DNA of 64,000 nucleotides from Aggregatilinea lenta (lineage in GTDB: Bacteria > Chloroflexota > Anaerolineae > Aggregatilineales > Aggregatilineaceae), in contig NZ_BFCB01000003.1 of the NCBI RefSeq assembly GCF_003569045.1, positions 1,736,001 to 1,800,000 on the forward strand, written 5' to 3'. Below the pieces are notes generated by a model, which did not search any database, had not been told where the DNA came from, and saw only the letters and a list, made by a program, of their open reading frames with translations. Position 1 is the first letter of the stretch. Each line of letters begins with the position of its first letter. Of this stretch, positions 17,131-28,313 are shown one piece after another. A program made the translations under genes and the position numbers.

Positions 17131-17134
17131 GAGC

Positions 17135-17440
17135 CTACCATCCCTCGTCGGTGGGGTACACGTTGTCGTAGACGACCTTGCTGCGCGGCTCGACCATCAG
17201 GTCCTTGACTGCCTCCGCCCAGCGCTGGTAATGCGCCGTCTCGCGGTGATGGGCGGGGTCGTCCGGTGCTCGGTAGACCTCGACCAGCACGAAGCGCGTC
17301 GGGTCGTCGGCCTGCTGTATCACGTCGAAGCGGGCGATGCCCGGCTCCTGCACGCTGTGGCGAGCATTGTCGAGGCTGGCGGCGCGGAACGCCTCAATCG
17401 CGTCCGGTTTCACGTGGACGTGGACATGAACAATATACAT
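17135..17440 (-). CDS. ABM-domain (YgiN-like) monooxygenase
   Basis: A 101-residue ferredoxin-like fold protein of the antibiotic biosynthesis monooxygenase family (YgiN/LsrG-like). It opens with [18 protein letters not shown], followed by [19 protein letters not shown] and the [15 protein letters not shown] helix, all typical. These small dimers act on quinols, aldehydes or signal molecules without cofactor. It is the first gene of a three-gene operon with the dehydrogenase and the exporter, and may act on the same substrate. Confidence 0.88.
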   Translation of the reverse strand: MYIVHVHVHVKPDAIEAFRAASLDNARHSVQEPGIARFDVIQQADDPTRFVLVEVYRAPDDPAHHRETAHYQRWAEAVKDLMVEPRSKVVYDNVYPTDEGW

Positions 17441-17580
17441 GGGCGTAATCCTATCTCAGGCGCTTCAGATTATAGTGCCGGGGATGATCGCTCGACTCGT
17501 TAAAACAAACAAGTCCAGCCGGGTTGTGAGTCCAGTCAGCCGGGAACAGCACCGCGAGGCCGCCGCCGGGCAGCGTCCGG

Positions 17581-18027
17581 TCAGACGGGCGGCGGCGGCT
17601 GGTTCAGGACGAGCCAGTACAGCCCCAGATCCTGGATGGACCGTATGAACTGGTTGAAGTCGACGGGCTTGCGGATGTAGCTGTTGGCGCCCAGCGAATA
17701 ACTGCGGAGCAGGTCCTCCTGCTCGACCGAGGACGTCAGAATGACGACTGGCAGCAGCCGGGTTTGCGCGTCGCTGCGGATGCGCTCCAGCACTTCCAGC
17801 CCGTTGATTCTGGGTAGTTTCAGATCCAGCAGGATCAGGTTGGGTCTCTCGCCCGGATTGCGTCCCATATACTTCCCCGTTCCGAAGAGATAGTCCAGGG
17901 CCTCGACTCCGTCCCGCGCGACGACGATTTCGTTACCGAGATTGCTCTTCTTCAAGGCGCGCAGCGTGAGCAACTCGTCGTCGGCATTATCCTCCACCAA
18001 TAGAATGATGGTTCCCAATGTGTTCAT
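17581..18027 (-). CDS. single-domain response regulator (Rcp1-like)
   Basis: A 148-residue receiver domain without output domain. Acidic residues VEDN (11-14), the phosphoacceptor Asp68 (LILLDLKLP), Thr98 and Lys120 (YIRKP) are all present. The extra loop around LDYLFGTGKYMGR is typical of Rcp1/CheY-like regulators that partner bacteriophytochrome-class kinases. It is encoded 18 bases after the histidine kinase gene and is the expected phosphate acceptor. Lack of a DNA-binding domain means it signals by protein contact. Confidence 0.92.
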   Translation of the reverse strand: MNTLGTIILLVEDNADDELLTLRALKKSNLGNEIVVARDGVEALDYLFGTGKYMGRNPGERPNLILLDLKLPRINGLEVLERIRSDAQTRLLPVVILTSSVEQEDLLRSYSLGANSYIRKPVDFNQFIRSIQDLGLYWLVLNQPPPPV

Positions 18028-18045
18028 ATCTCGTGCTTCCCTTCC

Positions 18046-19857
18046 TCAGAGCGAAAAATAAAACGTAGCACCCTGATTCACGGCGGCCTCGGCCCACACC
18101 CGACCGCCGTGCCGGTTGACGACCCGCTGCACCGTCGCCAGCCCGATCCCATTGCCCGGAAACTCGCTCGAGGTGTGCAGGCGCTGGAAGACGCCGAACA
18201 GCTTGTCGGCGTAGGCCATGTCGAAGCCCGCGCCGTTGTCGCGGACGAAGAAAGCCTGCTGGCCGCCGTATTCGGTCGCGCCGAACTCGACGCGCGGTGC
18301 GGCCTGGTGACCCGTGTATTTCCAGGCGTTGCCGAGCAGGTTGCTCAGCATCGCGCGCAGCAGGCGCGCATCGCCCGTGACGACCAGTCCGTCTTCGACC
18401 TCGAATTCCACTTCGTGCCCGGGATCTTGCTCGCGCAGCTCGGCTTCGATCTGGCGGGCCAGCGTGCTCAGGTCGACCTGCTCGTGCCGCATCTCGTTGC
18501 GCGACAGGCGCGACAGCTCGATCAGGTCGTCGATCAACTGGCCCATATGCTGGCTGCTGGCGCGGATGCGTTCCAGGTACATCCTGCCGTCGCCGTCCAA
18601 CTGCCCGGCGTAATCTTCTTCCAGAGCCTGGCTAAAGCCGTTCAGCGCGCGCAGGGGCGCGCGGAGGTCGTGGGAGACCGAATAGCTGAAGGCTTCTAGC
18701 TCCCGGTTCGCCGCCGCCAGCTGGTTGGCCTGGATCGCCAGTTCCGCGTTGAGGTTGCGCAGCCGGTCCACCAGCATGCTGTTCGCCAGGAAGATCGCGT
18801 TTTGCTGAACCAGTAGGGTCACGCAGTACAGGTCGTCCTCAATGAACATCGAGCCGTATTGGAGAAAGACCAGCAGCAGGCCCCATGTGGTGTCGGTGAT
18901 GATGATCGGCGTCGCCAGTAGGGTATCCGCGCGGGCGGACGCAAGCAGTTGGCGGTCGCCCGCCGCCAGAGGATCCGAGGCGCGGAGAAAGTCTGGCGTG
19001 CCGGTGGTCCAGGCCCGCCCCAGAATTCCGGCTTCGGCCAGCGGCAGGCGATCCAGCGCGCCGTCCGTATAAATCCATTCCCATTGCGCGCTGGCGGCGT
19101 CTTTGCGCACGATGCCCGCCGCCATTCCCCCGACGGCCCGGCTGGCGGCCTGGCACAGGTCGATGGTGGCTGTTTCCAGGTTCAGCCGCTCGTCGATCGG
19201 CTTGCTGCTCAACTGCGCCAGGTATTCGCCCGTCTCGGTGAACTGCCACATACGGCGCAGCCCGCGCGGGGGCGTGAAGCCAACGTAAAACGCGATCGCG
19301 CAGACGAGGGCCAGCACCTGCCCAAACGAGTTTTCCCCCACGATGATGACGAACAAAGTTAGCGCGAGCAGCCCGGACCCGGCGGCGGCGAAGCGTACAC
19401 GCTGGCGGACTACCCCCTGGGTCCCTAAAGCGCCGCGCACGAAGGCGACCATCGCATAGATATTGAGGCCGACGAAATATGCCTGAACGGCCAGGGTGGG
19501 TACAGTCGGAACGGAAGACCCGTACACGATGACCACGGCGATAGACGCGATCATGCCCCACCGCGCCAACCGCATCATCGGGACGGAGGTCGAGCGTAAG
19601 TATTTGACGACGCGCAGCAGCGCGTAGGGTTCCGCGATCAGCGCACTGATGGCGACGTAGTCCACCACGACGGGGAAGTCCTGACCGCTGATGCGTTCGA
19701 CGACGGGAACCAGGAAGGGCACAGCGAGCAGGCCGAATAGCACGGCGACATCGCGCCGTATCCTGTCCCTGTGGCGGTGGAAGTCGACGACTGCGAAGGC
19801 GGCGAGCGCAATGAAGAGTACCTGGATGATGAGATCTAAGAGGGCGGACGTGCTCAT
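18046..19857 (-). CDS. membrane-bound sensor histidine kinase with GAF domain
   Basis: A 603-residue kinase. About six membrane segments occupy residues 5-205 (7TM/MASE-like sensor region, not assigned to a named family). A GAF-like domain follows (about 225-360), then the HisKA helix with the phosphoacceptor His396 in SYSVSHDLRAPLRAL, and a HATPase_c domain with N box NLLGNAWKYT, G1 box DNGAGFD and G2 box GNGIGLA. The HisKA type matches the phytochrome-like group that partners Rcp1-type regulators, as encoded downstream. Input signal unknown. Confidence 0.92.
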   Translation of the reverse strand: MSTSALLDLIIQVLFIALAAFAVVDFHRHRDRIRRDVAVLFGLLAVPFLVPVVERISGQDFPVVVDYVAISALIAEPYALLRVVKYLRSTSVPMMRLARWGMIASIAVVIVYGSSVPTVPTLAVQAYFVGLNIYAMVAFVRGALGTQGVVRQRVRFAAAGSGLLALTLFVIIVGENSFGQVLALVCAIAFYVGFTPPRGLRRMWQFTETGEYLAQLSSKPIDERLNLETATIDLCQAASRAVGGMAAGIVRKDAASAQWEWIYTDGALDRLPLAEAGILGRAWTTGTPDFLRASDPLAAGDRQLLASARADTLLATPIIITDTTWGLLLVFLQYGSMFIEDDLYCVTLLVQQNAIFLANSMLVDRLRNLNAELAIQANQLAAANRELEAFSYSVSHDLRAPLRALNGFSQALEEDYAGQLDGDGRMYLERIRASSQHMGQLIDDLIELSRLSRNEMRHEQVDLSTLARQIEAELREQDPGHEVEFEVEDGLVVTGDARLLRAMLSNLLGNAWKYTGHQAAPRVEFGATEYGGQQAFFVRDNGAGFDMAYADKLFGVFQRLHTSSEFPGNGIGLATVQRVVNRHGGRVWAEAAVNQGATFYFSL

Positions 19858-20133
19858 TGGGACAGCTCCACGTAGCGTCTATGCGCCTGATGAGTCAGGC
19901 GGGTCTGTTTCGTCCCTGGTAGCCTCGAAGTGGAAGATGACCGTCCTTTAAGCTGTATTACAAGTGATAACAATCCATTATAAACCTGAACCTCCTGAGC
20001 GCAATTCGCCCGTTTTTCCAGCCCGCCTGCGATGTGCGGCACACGGATGCTAAGGCGCTTCTAATGGATAGGATGGACAGTTTCAAGTAGAATCAAAACA
20101 TGATAGCCATGCTAGATGGAAGGTAGAACGCGG

Positions 20134-20799
20134 ATGGAAAAGATGTTGGACATCCCGCTTTTCCCGTTAAACACGGTGCTGTTCCCCGGAACCCCTATCA
20201 GCCTGCACATCTTTGAGCCGCGCTACAAGGACATGGTCCAGTGGTGTCTCGATCATGAGCTGCCGTTTGGCGTGGTGCTGATCGAAGAAGGCCGCGAGGC
20301 GCTTGGTCCGCTGGCCAAGCCGCACCCCGTCGGGTGCACGGCCCAGATCAGCGAGGTGGAGCACCTGCCCGATGGACGGTTGAACGTGCTGGCGGTTGGC
20401 ATGGATCGTTTCCAGATCCATTCGCTCGCGTTCGAGCACGACTACCTGACCGGCACGGTCGAGCTGCTGCCGCTGTACAGCGAGGATCTCGTGACGGTCG
20501 AGCAAGCTGGAACGCGGCTGCGTCCGTGGGTGGAGCGGTACCTGTCGGTGTTGGCCTCTGCCGCCGACGAAGCCGAGTTTGACGTGGACGACCTGCCGGA
20601 CGATCCGCTGGCTCTGGGTTACCTGGCCGCAGCGCTGGTGCAGATCCCGCCGGACGAGAAGCAGCCGCTGCTGGCGACCGCAGAAGCAGGGGAGCTGCTG
20701 ACGAATATGCGCGGCATTTACCGCCGTGAGGTCGCGCTGTTGAGCGCGATGCTGGAGCGCGAAAAGGGCCAGGAGATGGGCATCTTCTCGCGGAACTGA
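20134..20799 (+). CDS. Lon N-terminal (LON substrate-binding) domain protein
   Basis: A 221-residue protein with the Lon protease N-terminal domain but no ATPase or protease domain. Family marks are IPLFPLNTVLFPGTPISLHIFEPRY near the N-terminus, then FGVVLIEEG, VGCTAQISEVEHLPDGRLNV and GMDRFQI. The start at 20134 is chosen because GGAAGG lies 10 bases upstream; an ATG at 20116 lacks a ribosome site. Such stand-alone proteins are widespread and resemble cereblon-type ligand-binding folds; function is not established. Cytoplasmic, monocistronic, with a terminator at 20842. Confidence 0.9.
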   Translation: MEKMLDIPLFPLNTVLFPGTPISLHIFEPRYKDMVQWCLDHELPFGVVLIEEGREALGPLAKPHPVGCTAQISEVEHLPDGRLNVLAVGMDRFQIHSLAFEHDYLTGTVELLPLYSEDLVTVEQAGTRLRPWVERYLSVLASAADEAEFDVDDLPDDPLALGYLAAALVQIPPDEKQPLLATAEAGELLTNMRGIYRREVALLSAMLEREKGQEMGIFSRN

Positions 20800-20841
20800 C
20801 GGTATATGGCGGCATGGTTACCGCCTGCGATGGAATAACGA

Positions 20842-20878
20842 CGAGGGTATGCGACTGTGGCATGCCCTCGTTTCGTTT
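20842..20878 (+). terminator. Rho-independent terminator after the Lon-domain gene
   Basis: CGAGGGTATGC (20842-20852) pairs with GCATGCCCTCG (20860-20870), 10 of 11 Watson-Crick plus one G-T, loop of seven, followed by TTTCGTTT. Confidence 0.8.
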
Positions 20879-20919
20879 AAGCCTATATCGACTGGCCAGA
20901 GTAGCGTTGTGTTAAGAGC

Positions 20920-20986
20920 ACCTCACCGCTGGCCCCCAATCCGATTGGAGAGGGGAAAGCGAGCAAGGTGCGAGCGGGGGTGAGGT
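20920..20986. repeat. CCTCACC/GGTGAGG inverted-repeat element
   Basis: ACCTCACCGCT at 20920-20930 pairs with AGC...GGTGAGGT ending at 20986. An inner stem CCAAT/ATTGG sits inside, and TTTCTTT follows on the plus strand. The GGCCCCC...GGAGAGGGG wording resembles an intergenic repeat; a related fragment (CCCCTTCCCTCC ... GGGAAAGGGCCAGGGG) is at about 46727-46763. It lies between convergent genes and may act as a second terminator. Confidence 0.5.
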
Positions 20987-21028
20987 TTTCTTTGTGGCGT
21001 TCCTGTATGTTCAAAAGTCCATAACAGC

Positions 21029-22006
21029 CTACTCCAACTGAATGCGCGGATTGAGCAGGGCGTAGAGCAAGTCCGCCGTGAAGTTGGCGACCAGGATCAC
21101 GGCCACGGTTAGCATGACGATGGCCTGGATCAGCGGCAGGTCCCGGTTGTTGATCGCGTTGTTGATCAGCAGGCGGCCCAGACCAGGATAACTGAACACA
21201 GACTCGATCACGACCATGCCGCTGATCAGCCAGCCGGTACTGGTCGCGATGACGGTCACGGTCGGGATCAGTGCGTTGCGCAGCACGTGCTTGACCACCA
21301 CCACGCGGTAGGGCAGGCCCTTGAGTACCGCCGTACGCACGTATCCTTTTTTCATCTCCTCGATCACGCCCGCGCGCACCAGCCGCACGATGTAGGCCAG
21401 CAGCACCAGCGTCGCGGCGACGGCGGGCAGCCACATCGCGGGCAGCGCCTCGCGCAGGGACGCATCCGCGCGGATGGCGGAGCTGGCCGGGAACCAGCCG
21501 AGTTTTTCCGCGATCGGGTTGTCCTGCCAGCCGAGCGCCACCGTGTTGATCAGAAACAAGCCAGTGACAAACTCCGGCAGACTGACCACCGACAGCGTGA
21601 GCACCGATATCGCACTGTCGGCCAGCTTGCCTTCGGACAGCCCGGCTACGACGCCGAGCGTGAGTGACAGCGGCACCGCGATCAACAGCGTGAGGAACGC
21701 CAGCCGCGCGGAGTTCCCGGCGCGCTGGAAGACCAGATCGCGGATGTTCTCGCGCGGGGTGGAGTAGGTCGTGCCCCAGTCGCCCGTGACGAAGTCGCCC
21801 GCCCAGCTGACGTACTGCACGACCAGTGGCTTATCTAACCCCAGTTCCGCACGCTTGGCCTGCACCGCTTCTTCGCTGGCTTCACGGCCCAGCAGCACGC
21901 GCGCCACGTCGCCGGGCAGCACGCGCGTCAGGGCGAACACCAGTACGGACGTGATGAACAGCGTCAGCACGAAGAACACTAATCGCCGCAGGATGAAGCG
22001 AGCCAT
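21029..22006 (-). CDS. peptide/nickel-type ABC transporter permease (DppB-like)
   Basis: A 325-residue BPD_transp_1 permease with six membrane segments. The ATG at 22006 lies one base after the stop of the fused ATPase and follows AGAGGAAGGC. Start MARFILRRLVFFVLTLF, TRVLPGDVAR, and the EAA loop YVRTAVLKGLPYRVVVVKHVLRNALIP followed by ESVFSYPGLG are typical of DppB. It pairs with the DppC-like protein to form the channel. Unusually it is the last gene of the operon (binding protein, DppC-like, fused ATPases, DppB-like). Confidence 0.92.
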   Translation of the reverse strand: MARFILRRLVFFVLTLFITSVLVFALTRVLPGDVARVLLGREASEEAVQAKRAELGLDKPLVVQYVSWAGDFVTGDWGTTYSTPRENIRDLVFQRAGNSARLAFLTLLIAVPLSLTLGVVAGLSEGKLADSAISVLTLSVVSLPEFVTGLFLINTVALGWQDNPIAEKLGWFPASSAIRADASLREALPAMWLPAVAATLVLLAYIVRLVRAGVIEEMKKGYVRTAVLKGLPYRVVVVKHVLRNALIPTVTVIATSTGWLISGMVVIESVFSYPGLGRLLINNAINNRDLPLIQAIVMLTVAVILVANFTADLLYALLNPRIQLE

Positions 22007-22007
22007 C

Positions 22008-24098
<2,091 letters not shown>

Positions 24099-24101
24099 AA
24101 C

Positions 24102-25037
24102 TTACCCGCTCCTTTGCACGGCGCGGCGGATGCCGTCGGACATCAGGTTGACGCCCACCACCAGCAGCGCAATCGCCCCGGCGGGATATTCGAGCGCCCA
24201 CGGCGTCAGTTGGAACAGCCCGCCCCGGTTCTCGTTGACCATCAGGCCCCAGTCGGGCGAGGGCGGACGCGCGGCGACACCTAAAAAGCCGAGCGACGCC
24301 ACGAGGAAGATCGCGTAGGAGAAGCGCAGCGACGCCTCGACCACCAGCGCGGGGATTACCGAGGGGAAGATCTCGCGGAAGATGATGTAGAAGCTCGTTT
24401 CGCCCCGGATCTGCGCCGCTTCGACGAACGCGCGCGACTTGATTTCGAGCGTGCTGCTGCGCACGACGCGCGCCACAATCGGCACGTAAACCAGCGCGAT
24501 CACCAGCAGCACGCTGTTATCCACCAGCGCGTCCTGCCAGCTGCCCGACTCGAATTCGAGGTTGCGCACCACACCCAGGATCACCAGCGCAATCAGCAAG
24601 GCAGGCAACGCCAGCAGCGCGTCGATCAGCCGCCCCGCGACCTCGTCCACGACGCCGCCCCGGTACCCGATGAACAGGCCGAGGAAGGTGCCCAGCACAA
24701 CGGCAATCAGCGTGCCGATGCCCGCCGTGCGGAAGATGCTCGACGCGCCCAGGATCACACGGCTGAGCACATCACGACCCAGGTAATCCGTGCCAAAGGG
24801 ATGGCCTTCCGTGCCGGGCGAAAGGCGCGGGGCCGAAGACTGGTCGTTAGCGGAGTAGGGCGCGACAACCGGCCCGAACACGGCCATCACCAGGAAGAAC
24901 AGCACGATCAGCATGCCGAGCGCGGACTGGGGACTGCGCAGGATCTCGCGTAGGAACCGGCTGATGCTGCGCGCATTCCGCAGCACCGATCCCCGCAAGC
25001 GCACACCTCGCGCGTTACCGGCTATTTCATTCATCAT
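24102..25037 (-). CDS. peptide/nickel-type ABC transporter permease (DppC-like)
   Basis: A 311-residue BPD_transp_1 permease. The ATG at 25037 follows AAGGCGGA; an adjacent ATG at 25034 is also possible. After a polar N-terminal segment the first membrane helix is GMLIVLFFLVMAVFGPVVAPYS, followed by HPFGTDYLGRDVLSRVILGA, the classic DppC motif, and the EAA loop FVEAAQIRGETSFYIIFREIFP. It ends four bases before the fused ATPase begins. Six membrane segments are expected. Confidence 0.92.
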   Translation of the reverse strand: MMNEIAGNARGVRLRGSVLRNARSISRFLREILRSPQSALGMLIVLFFLVMAVFGPVVAPYSANDQSSAPRLSPGTEGHPFGTDYLGRDVLSRVILGASSIFRTAGIGTLIAVVLGTFLGLFIGYRGGVVDEVAGRLIDALLALPALLIALVILGVVRNLEFESGSWQDALVDNSVLLVIALVYVPIVARVVRSSTLEIKSRAFVEAAQIRGETSFYIIFREIFPSVIPALVVEASLRFSYAIFLVASLGFLGVAARPPSPDWGLMVNENRGGLFQLTPWALEYPAGAIALLVVGVNLMSDGIRRAVQRSG

Positions 25038-25067
25038 AAAGATCCGCCTTCGCGAACAGGCGAGGTA

Positions 25068-25095
25068 CGGGCGGAGGTCCATCGACCTCCGCCCG
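25068..25095 (-). promoter_or_regulatory. intercistronic hairpin after the binding-protein gene
   Basis: CGGGCGGAGGTC (25068-25079) and GACCTCCGCCCG (25084-25095) form a perfect 12-bp stem with a four-base loop. No T-run follows on either strand. Its place between binding-protein and permease genes suggests mRNA stabilisation or partial attenuation. Confidence 0.65.
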
Positions 25096-25124
25096 GAACG
25101 ACGGGTTAGTGGTTGCTATGGGTG

Positions 25125-26702
25125 CTATTGAACGGTGGCTTGATTGAAGTTGGTGCGGCCAGGGAACGGCAGCACTTCGACGCCGCCGACGGTGTCGGCC
25201 ATGACGCCAAAGCTGGCAAAGAAGTAGGGGATGATGATGGGGCCGCGCTCGATCAAGATGCGCTGGATGTCAGCATATGCCTGCGCGCGCGCCGCTTCGT
25301 CGGAGGTGCTGCCTGCCGTCTCGATGAGCTGCTCCAGCTCGTCGTCGCAGAAGTGCGCCTCGTTCCACTGCGCGTCGCAGCGCAGGTATAGGTCGAGGAA
25401 CAACTGCGGCGTGGGCCGCGCGCCCCAAGGCGTGATCGCCAGATCGACTTCCAGCCATACGTTGTCGGCGTAGTAAACCGCTTCTTCCTGCGGCTCGATG
25501 GTGATGATGATGCCCGCCTCTTCCCACTGCGCGGCGAGCGCCTGCGCCAGCGCCACGCGGTCGGCCAGGTTAGGCACGTACAGCGTCATTTCCAGGCCGT
25601 CAGGATAGCCCGCGTCGGCCAGCAGCGCCTTGGCCGCTTCGGGATCGCGCTCCGGCAGCGGGGTGTCTTCGGTGTAGTACGTCTCGAACACCGGCGCGAT
25701 GGGGCTATCCCGGCCCACCGTGCCAAAGCCGAACTGGGTGCGGTCGAAGATTGCCTGCCGGTCGGTTGCCAGCTTGAACGCCTGACGCACACGCTCGTCG
25801 CTGCCCGGCCCACGGTCGGCGCGCAGCCGCACGAGGTCGTGGCCGCTGGTCGGCACGGACTGCGCGATGAAGCCGCCCGCCGATTGCAGGGTGAGGAAGG
25901 TCGCGTTGTCCATGCGCAGCGCCACGTCCACGGTGCCGCCCTGCAGCGCGTTGACGGCGCTCTCCACGCTGTCGAAGTACAGGAATTCCAGCGTCTCGAC
26001 GCCCGGCGCACCCGCCCAGTAGTCCGCGTTGGCGCTCAGCGTCGCGCGGTCGGGCACGTACTCGTCCAGCTTAAAGGGGCCGGTACCGTTGAAGTCGGTG
26101 CCAATGTTCTCCGCGTCCGTCTTCAGGATGACGGCGTGATTGTCGGTCAGCGTATAGAGGAAGTCCGGGTTCTGCTGCGTCAGGTGGAACACGACGCTGT
26201 TGCCATCGCCCGCCTCGATGCTGTCGATGTTGGCGTACAGGCCCGCCGTCGCGCTGTCGGGATCGCTGCGCAGACGGTCGAACGTCCACAGGATGTCGTC
26301 GATGGTCAGGTCGCTGCCATCGTGGAACTTTACACCTTCCACGATCTGGAGCGTATAGGTCAGACCGTCGTCGCTCATCTCCCATGAACTTGCCAACCGG
26401 GGGACCAGCTCATAGGTGCCGTTGGTATCAATCAGGTAATCGTAGATGGCGTTCAGGAACGCAATTTCGGTATCGGCGGACGCATACAGCGGGTCGAGCG
26501 TGGCCGGGGCGCCGCCCCACGCGACGCGCAGCGCGCCCGCCTGTCGCCGTGCGGCAGCCGCCGCAGCTTGCTGGGGCGTGAGGGGCAGTCCACCGACGTG
26601 GAAAGCGGCAGCGGCCAAACCTGCCGCGCCGACCTGAAGGAAACGACGGCGCGAAATCTGCGTGCCGCCAGGGCGTTGGGCCGAGCTGTGAGCTTTGTTC
26701 AT
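25125..26702 (-). CDS. ABC transporter substrate-binding protein, family 5, Tat-exported
   Basis: A 525-residue SBP_bac_5 (peptide/nickel-type) binding protein. The N-terminus has a twin-arginine signal, ISRRRFLQVGAAGLAAAAF (about 16-34), followed by an Ala-rich cleavage region. The mature part starts LRVAWGGAPATLDPLYASAD, with YDYLID and the hallmark VEGVKFHDGSDLTIDDILWTFDR-like segment near 120-145. It captures an oligopeptide or similar solute and delivers it to the permeases encoded downstream. Tat export means it folds before secretion. Confidence 0.93.
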   Translation of the reverse strand: MNKAHSSAQRPGGTQISRRRFLQVGAAGLAAAAFHVGGLPLTPQQAAAAAARRQAGALRVAWGGAPATLDPLYASADTEIAFLNAIYDYLIDTNGTYELVPRLASSWEMSDDGLTYTLQIVEGVKFHDGSDLTIDDILWTFDRLRSDPDSATAGLYANIDSIEAGDGNSVVFHLTQQNPDFLYTLTDNHAVILKTDAENIGTDFNGTGPFKLDEYVPDRATLSANADYWAGAPGVETLEFLYFDSVESAVNALQGGTVDVALRMDNATFLTLQSAGGFIAQSVPTSGHDLVRLRADRGPGSDERVRQAFKLATDRQAIFDRTQFGFGTVGRDSPIAPVFETYYTEDTPLPERDPEAAKALLADAGYPDGLEMTLYVPNLADRVALAQALAAQWEEAGIIITIEPQEEAVYYADNVWLEVDLAITPWGARPTPQLFLDLYLRCDAQWNEAHFCDDELEQLIETAGSTSDEAARAQAYADIQRILIERGPIIIPYFFASFGVMADTVGGVEVLPFPGRTNFNQATVQ

Positions 26703-27002
26703 GGGGCATCACTCCTATGACTGGTCAGACGCCTACGCCAGAAGATTATGGCAGAAAGCCCGCCTTAAGACAACAAGAAATAGAACATCTTTGCGGTTAT
26801 TGTTGTCGTGCTGTCTAGACGCCGGATCTCGCCGCTCGCTTTTGTACGGTAACTGTAAAAAAGCAGTTTTTAGTGCTTAAAAAATAGCAAAATAATCGAA
26901 TTCATTGGTATATTGATGGTGGACCTACATTTAGGGCCGCAGCATGACTTTTGGATTGCTGCGACCCATTTTCACCCCGACCGGCGACATAAAGGATGAG
27001 GA
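26703..27002. other. divergent promoter region, AT-rich
   Basis: This 300-base gap separates the minus-strand importer operon from the plus-strand sigma-factor gene. It has an AT-rich core at about 26855-26920 including AAAAAAGCAGTTTTT. Both operons must start here, but I could not fix convincing -35/-10 pairs. The sigma gene's ribosome site is GGATGAGG just before 27003. No gene is seen. Confidence 0.4.
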
Positions 27003-27551
27003 ATGGCCCCTTCCCATGACGATGAGATCCTGGTTCTGCGCGCACAGCAGGGGGATCGGGAAGCTTTTCGCATGCTCTATGGGCTGTATCTCGACAAGGT
27101 TTACAACCGGGTGAAGAGCCGGGTGCCGCTTCAATATGTCGAAGATGTCACTCAGGACGTGTTTATCGCCGTGATCCGGTCGCTGGACAGCTACGAGCAC
27201 CGGGCGCAGTTCAACACCTGGCTGTACACCATCGTTAATCGCCAGATTGCCGATTTTTACCGCCGAAGCCACGAGCCTTCTGGCCCCGCGATCGACCTGG
27301 ATGCGAACGACTCAGCCGAAGTGGCGCTGGTCTACGATCCGGGTGATACCGAAGATTGGCCGCTCTTGCAGGTGGCATTCAATGGCCTGCCGGAGCACTA
27401 CCAGGAAATTATTCTCCTGCGATTTGCGGATGGGTTGTCGTTTGCGGAAATTGCCGAACAGCGTGCGCAGTCTCTCGAGGCCGTGAAGTCACTCTACCGG
27501 CGGGCAATACAGAGCATACGTGAGAAGCTCAATGGAACCCAACTTGAATAA
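27003..27551 (+). CDS. ECF-type RNA polymerase sigma factor
   Basis: A 182-residue sigma-70 family factor with only regions 2 and 4. Region 2 contains DREAFRMLYGLYLDKVYNRV, VEDVTQDVFIAVIRSLDSYEHRAQFNTWLYTIVNRQIADFYRR, the usual core-binding and -10-reading parts. Region 4 contains LPEHYQEIILLRFADGLSFAEIAEQRAQSLEAVKSLYRRA, a helix-turn-helix for the -35 box. It overlaps the downstream gene by 20 bases. The two are probably a sigma and regulator pair, and the Cys-repeat protein downstream is a plausible target. Confidence 0.92.
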   Translation: MAPSHDDEILVLRAQQGDREAFRMLYGLYLDKVYNRVKSRVPLQYVEDVTQDVFIAVIRSLDSYEHRAQFNTWLYTIVNRQIADFYRRSHEPSGPAIDLDANDSAEVALVYDPGDTEDWPLLQVAFNGLPEHYQEIILLRFADGLSFAEIAEQRAQSLEAVKSLYRRAIQSIREKLNGTQLE

Positions 27552-27978
27552 CGCATCTAAATTGGACGAGCGGCTGGCTGCCTTTACCGACGAGCTGCGT
27601 GCAGGGGCGGACCCGGCGACGCCCGCCGATTTGGCGTACTTCGCGCCTGTGGTGCGTGGCCTCGAACGGCTGATCGACGGCGCGCCCGCTGACGACATGG
27701 CACGCATGCGTATCACACAGGGCGTGATGGCCGCGTGGGATGCGTCGCACACGTCATCTCGCCGCCGCTGGCGTTCCCTGCGGACCCTGGAGATGCTGGT
27801 CGCCGGTTTGGGATGGGCGCTGCTGGTGGTTACCCTGCTGGCCGCCAACGGGACGGACGGCATCTCCGCCCTGGAGGGCACTGCGCTAGGCGGGCAGGCT
27901 GGTATGGCCGCGGTGGTCGTGGCGGTGTCGGCGGCGGTCGTCGGCCTTCTGTGGTGGCTGCGGCACCTCCGCGCGTGA
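27532..27978 (+). CDS. small membrane protein, probable sigma-factor partner
   Basis: A 148-residue protein whose start at 27532 lies within the sigma gene. Residues 1-75 are soluble and mostly helical; two C-terminal membrane helices (about 90-108 and 118-143) follow. There are no cysteines, so it is not a zinc-type (ZAS) anti-sigma factor with HxxxCxxC. Position and translational coupling are the only evidence that it controls the sigma factor. I recognise no family. Confidence 0.75.
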   Translation: MEPNLNNASKLDERLAAFTDELRAGADPATPADLAYFAPVVRGLERLIDGAPADDMARMRITQGVMAAWDASHTSSRRRWRSLRTLEMLVAGLGWALLVVTLLAANGTDGISALEGTALGGQAGMAAVVVAVSAAVVGLLWWLRHLRA

Positions 27979-28313
27979 CCTGTGTGAGGTTAACTCGGTA
28001 AGTACTCTAGACATATTAACAAAAACGAAAATTTCGTGAATAATGGGTCAGATAAGATCGAAAAAGGGTTCATTTATGTGACAATCATAAGTAGTAATAT
28101 CCACACACATGGCTCGATGAATGAGCTTCCGGCTGCATGGCCGGAGGATGCGAGTTCAGAAAGTTGGAGCAACCAGGGGGCAGCAGAAACCGTTTTGGGT
28201 GAATGGCATCGAGAAGTTGGCGGACCGCTTATCAATATCCGGTAGTTTCGATCTAGATTTGACCTTATCGACCATGACGCGTAATTCCGATCCGAAGAGA
28301 TAGGAGCTTATCA
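27979..28313 (+). other. 335-base leader upstream of the Cys-repeat protein
   Basis: AT-rich at its left end, with the palindrome ACGAAA/TTTCGT at 28025-28037 and a small CCGGC/GCCGG hairpin at about 28128-28143. A possible 69-codon frame (28036-28245) has no recognisable features or ribosome site and I do not call it. The right end carries a promoter (28259-28287). Confidence 0.4.
28259..28287 (+). promoter_or_regulatory. promoter of the Cys-repeat/TolB protein gene
   Basis: TTGACC (28259-28264) and TAATTC (28282-28287) with a 17-base spacer resemble a housekeeping sigma promoter. The transcript would start near 28294, giving a short leader with AGGAG at 28302-28306 and ATG at 28314. An ECF-type promoter was not obvious. 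Confidence 0.5.

Noticed and set aside
27532-27978. Zinc-binding (ZAS) anti-sigma factor
   Set aside because: The protein contains no cysteine, so the HxxxCxxC motif is absent; only position supports an anti-sigma role.
28036-28245. Small 69-codon gene ahead of the Cys-repeat gene
   Set aside because: No ribosome site, no recognisable features, and it overlaps the presumed regulatory leader.
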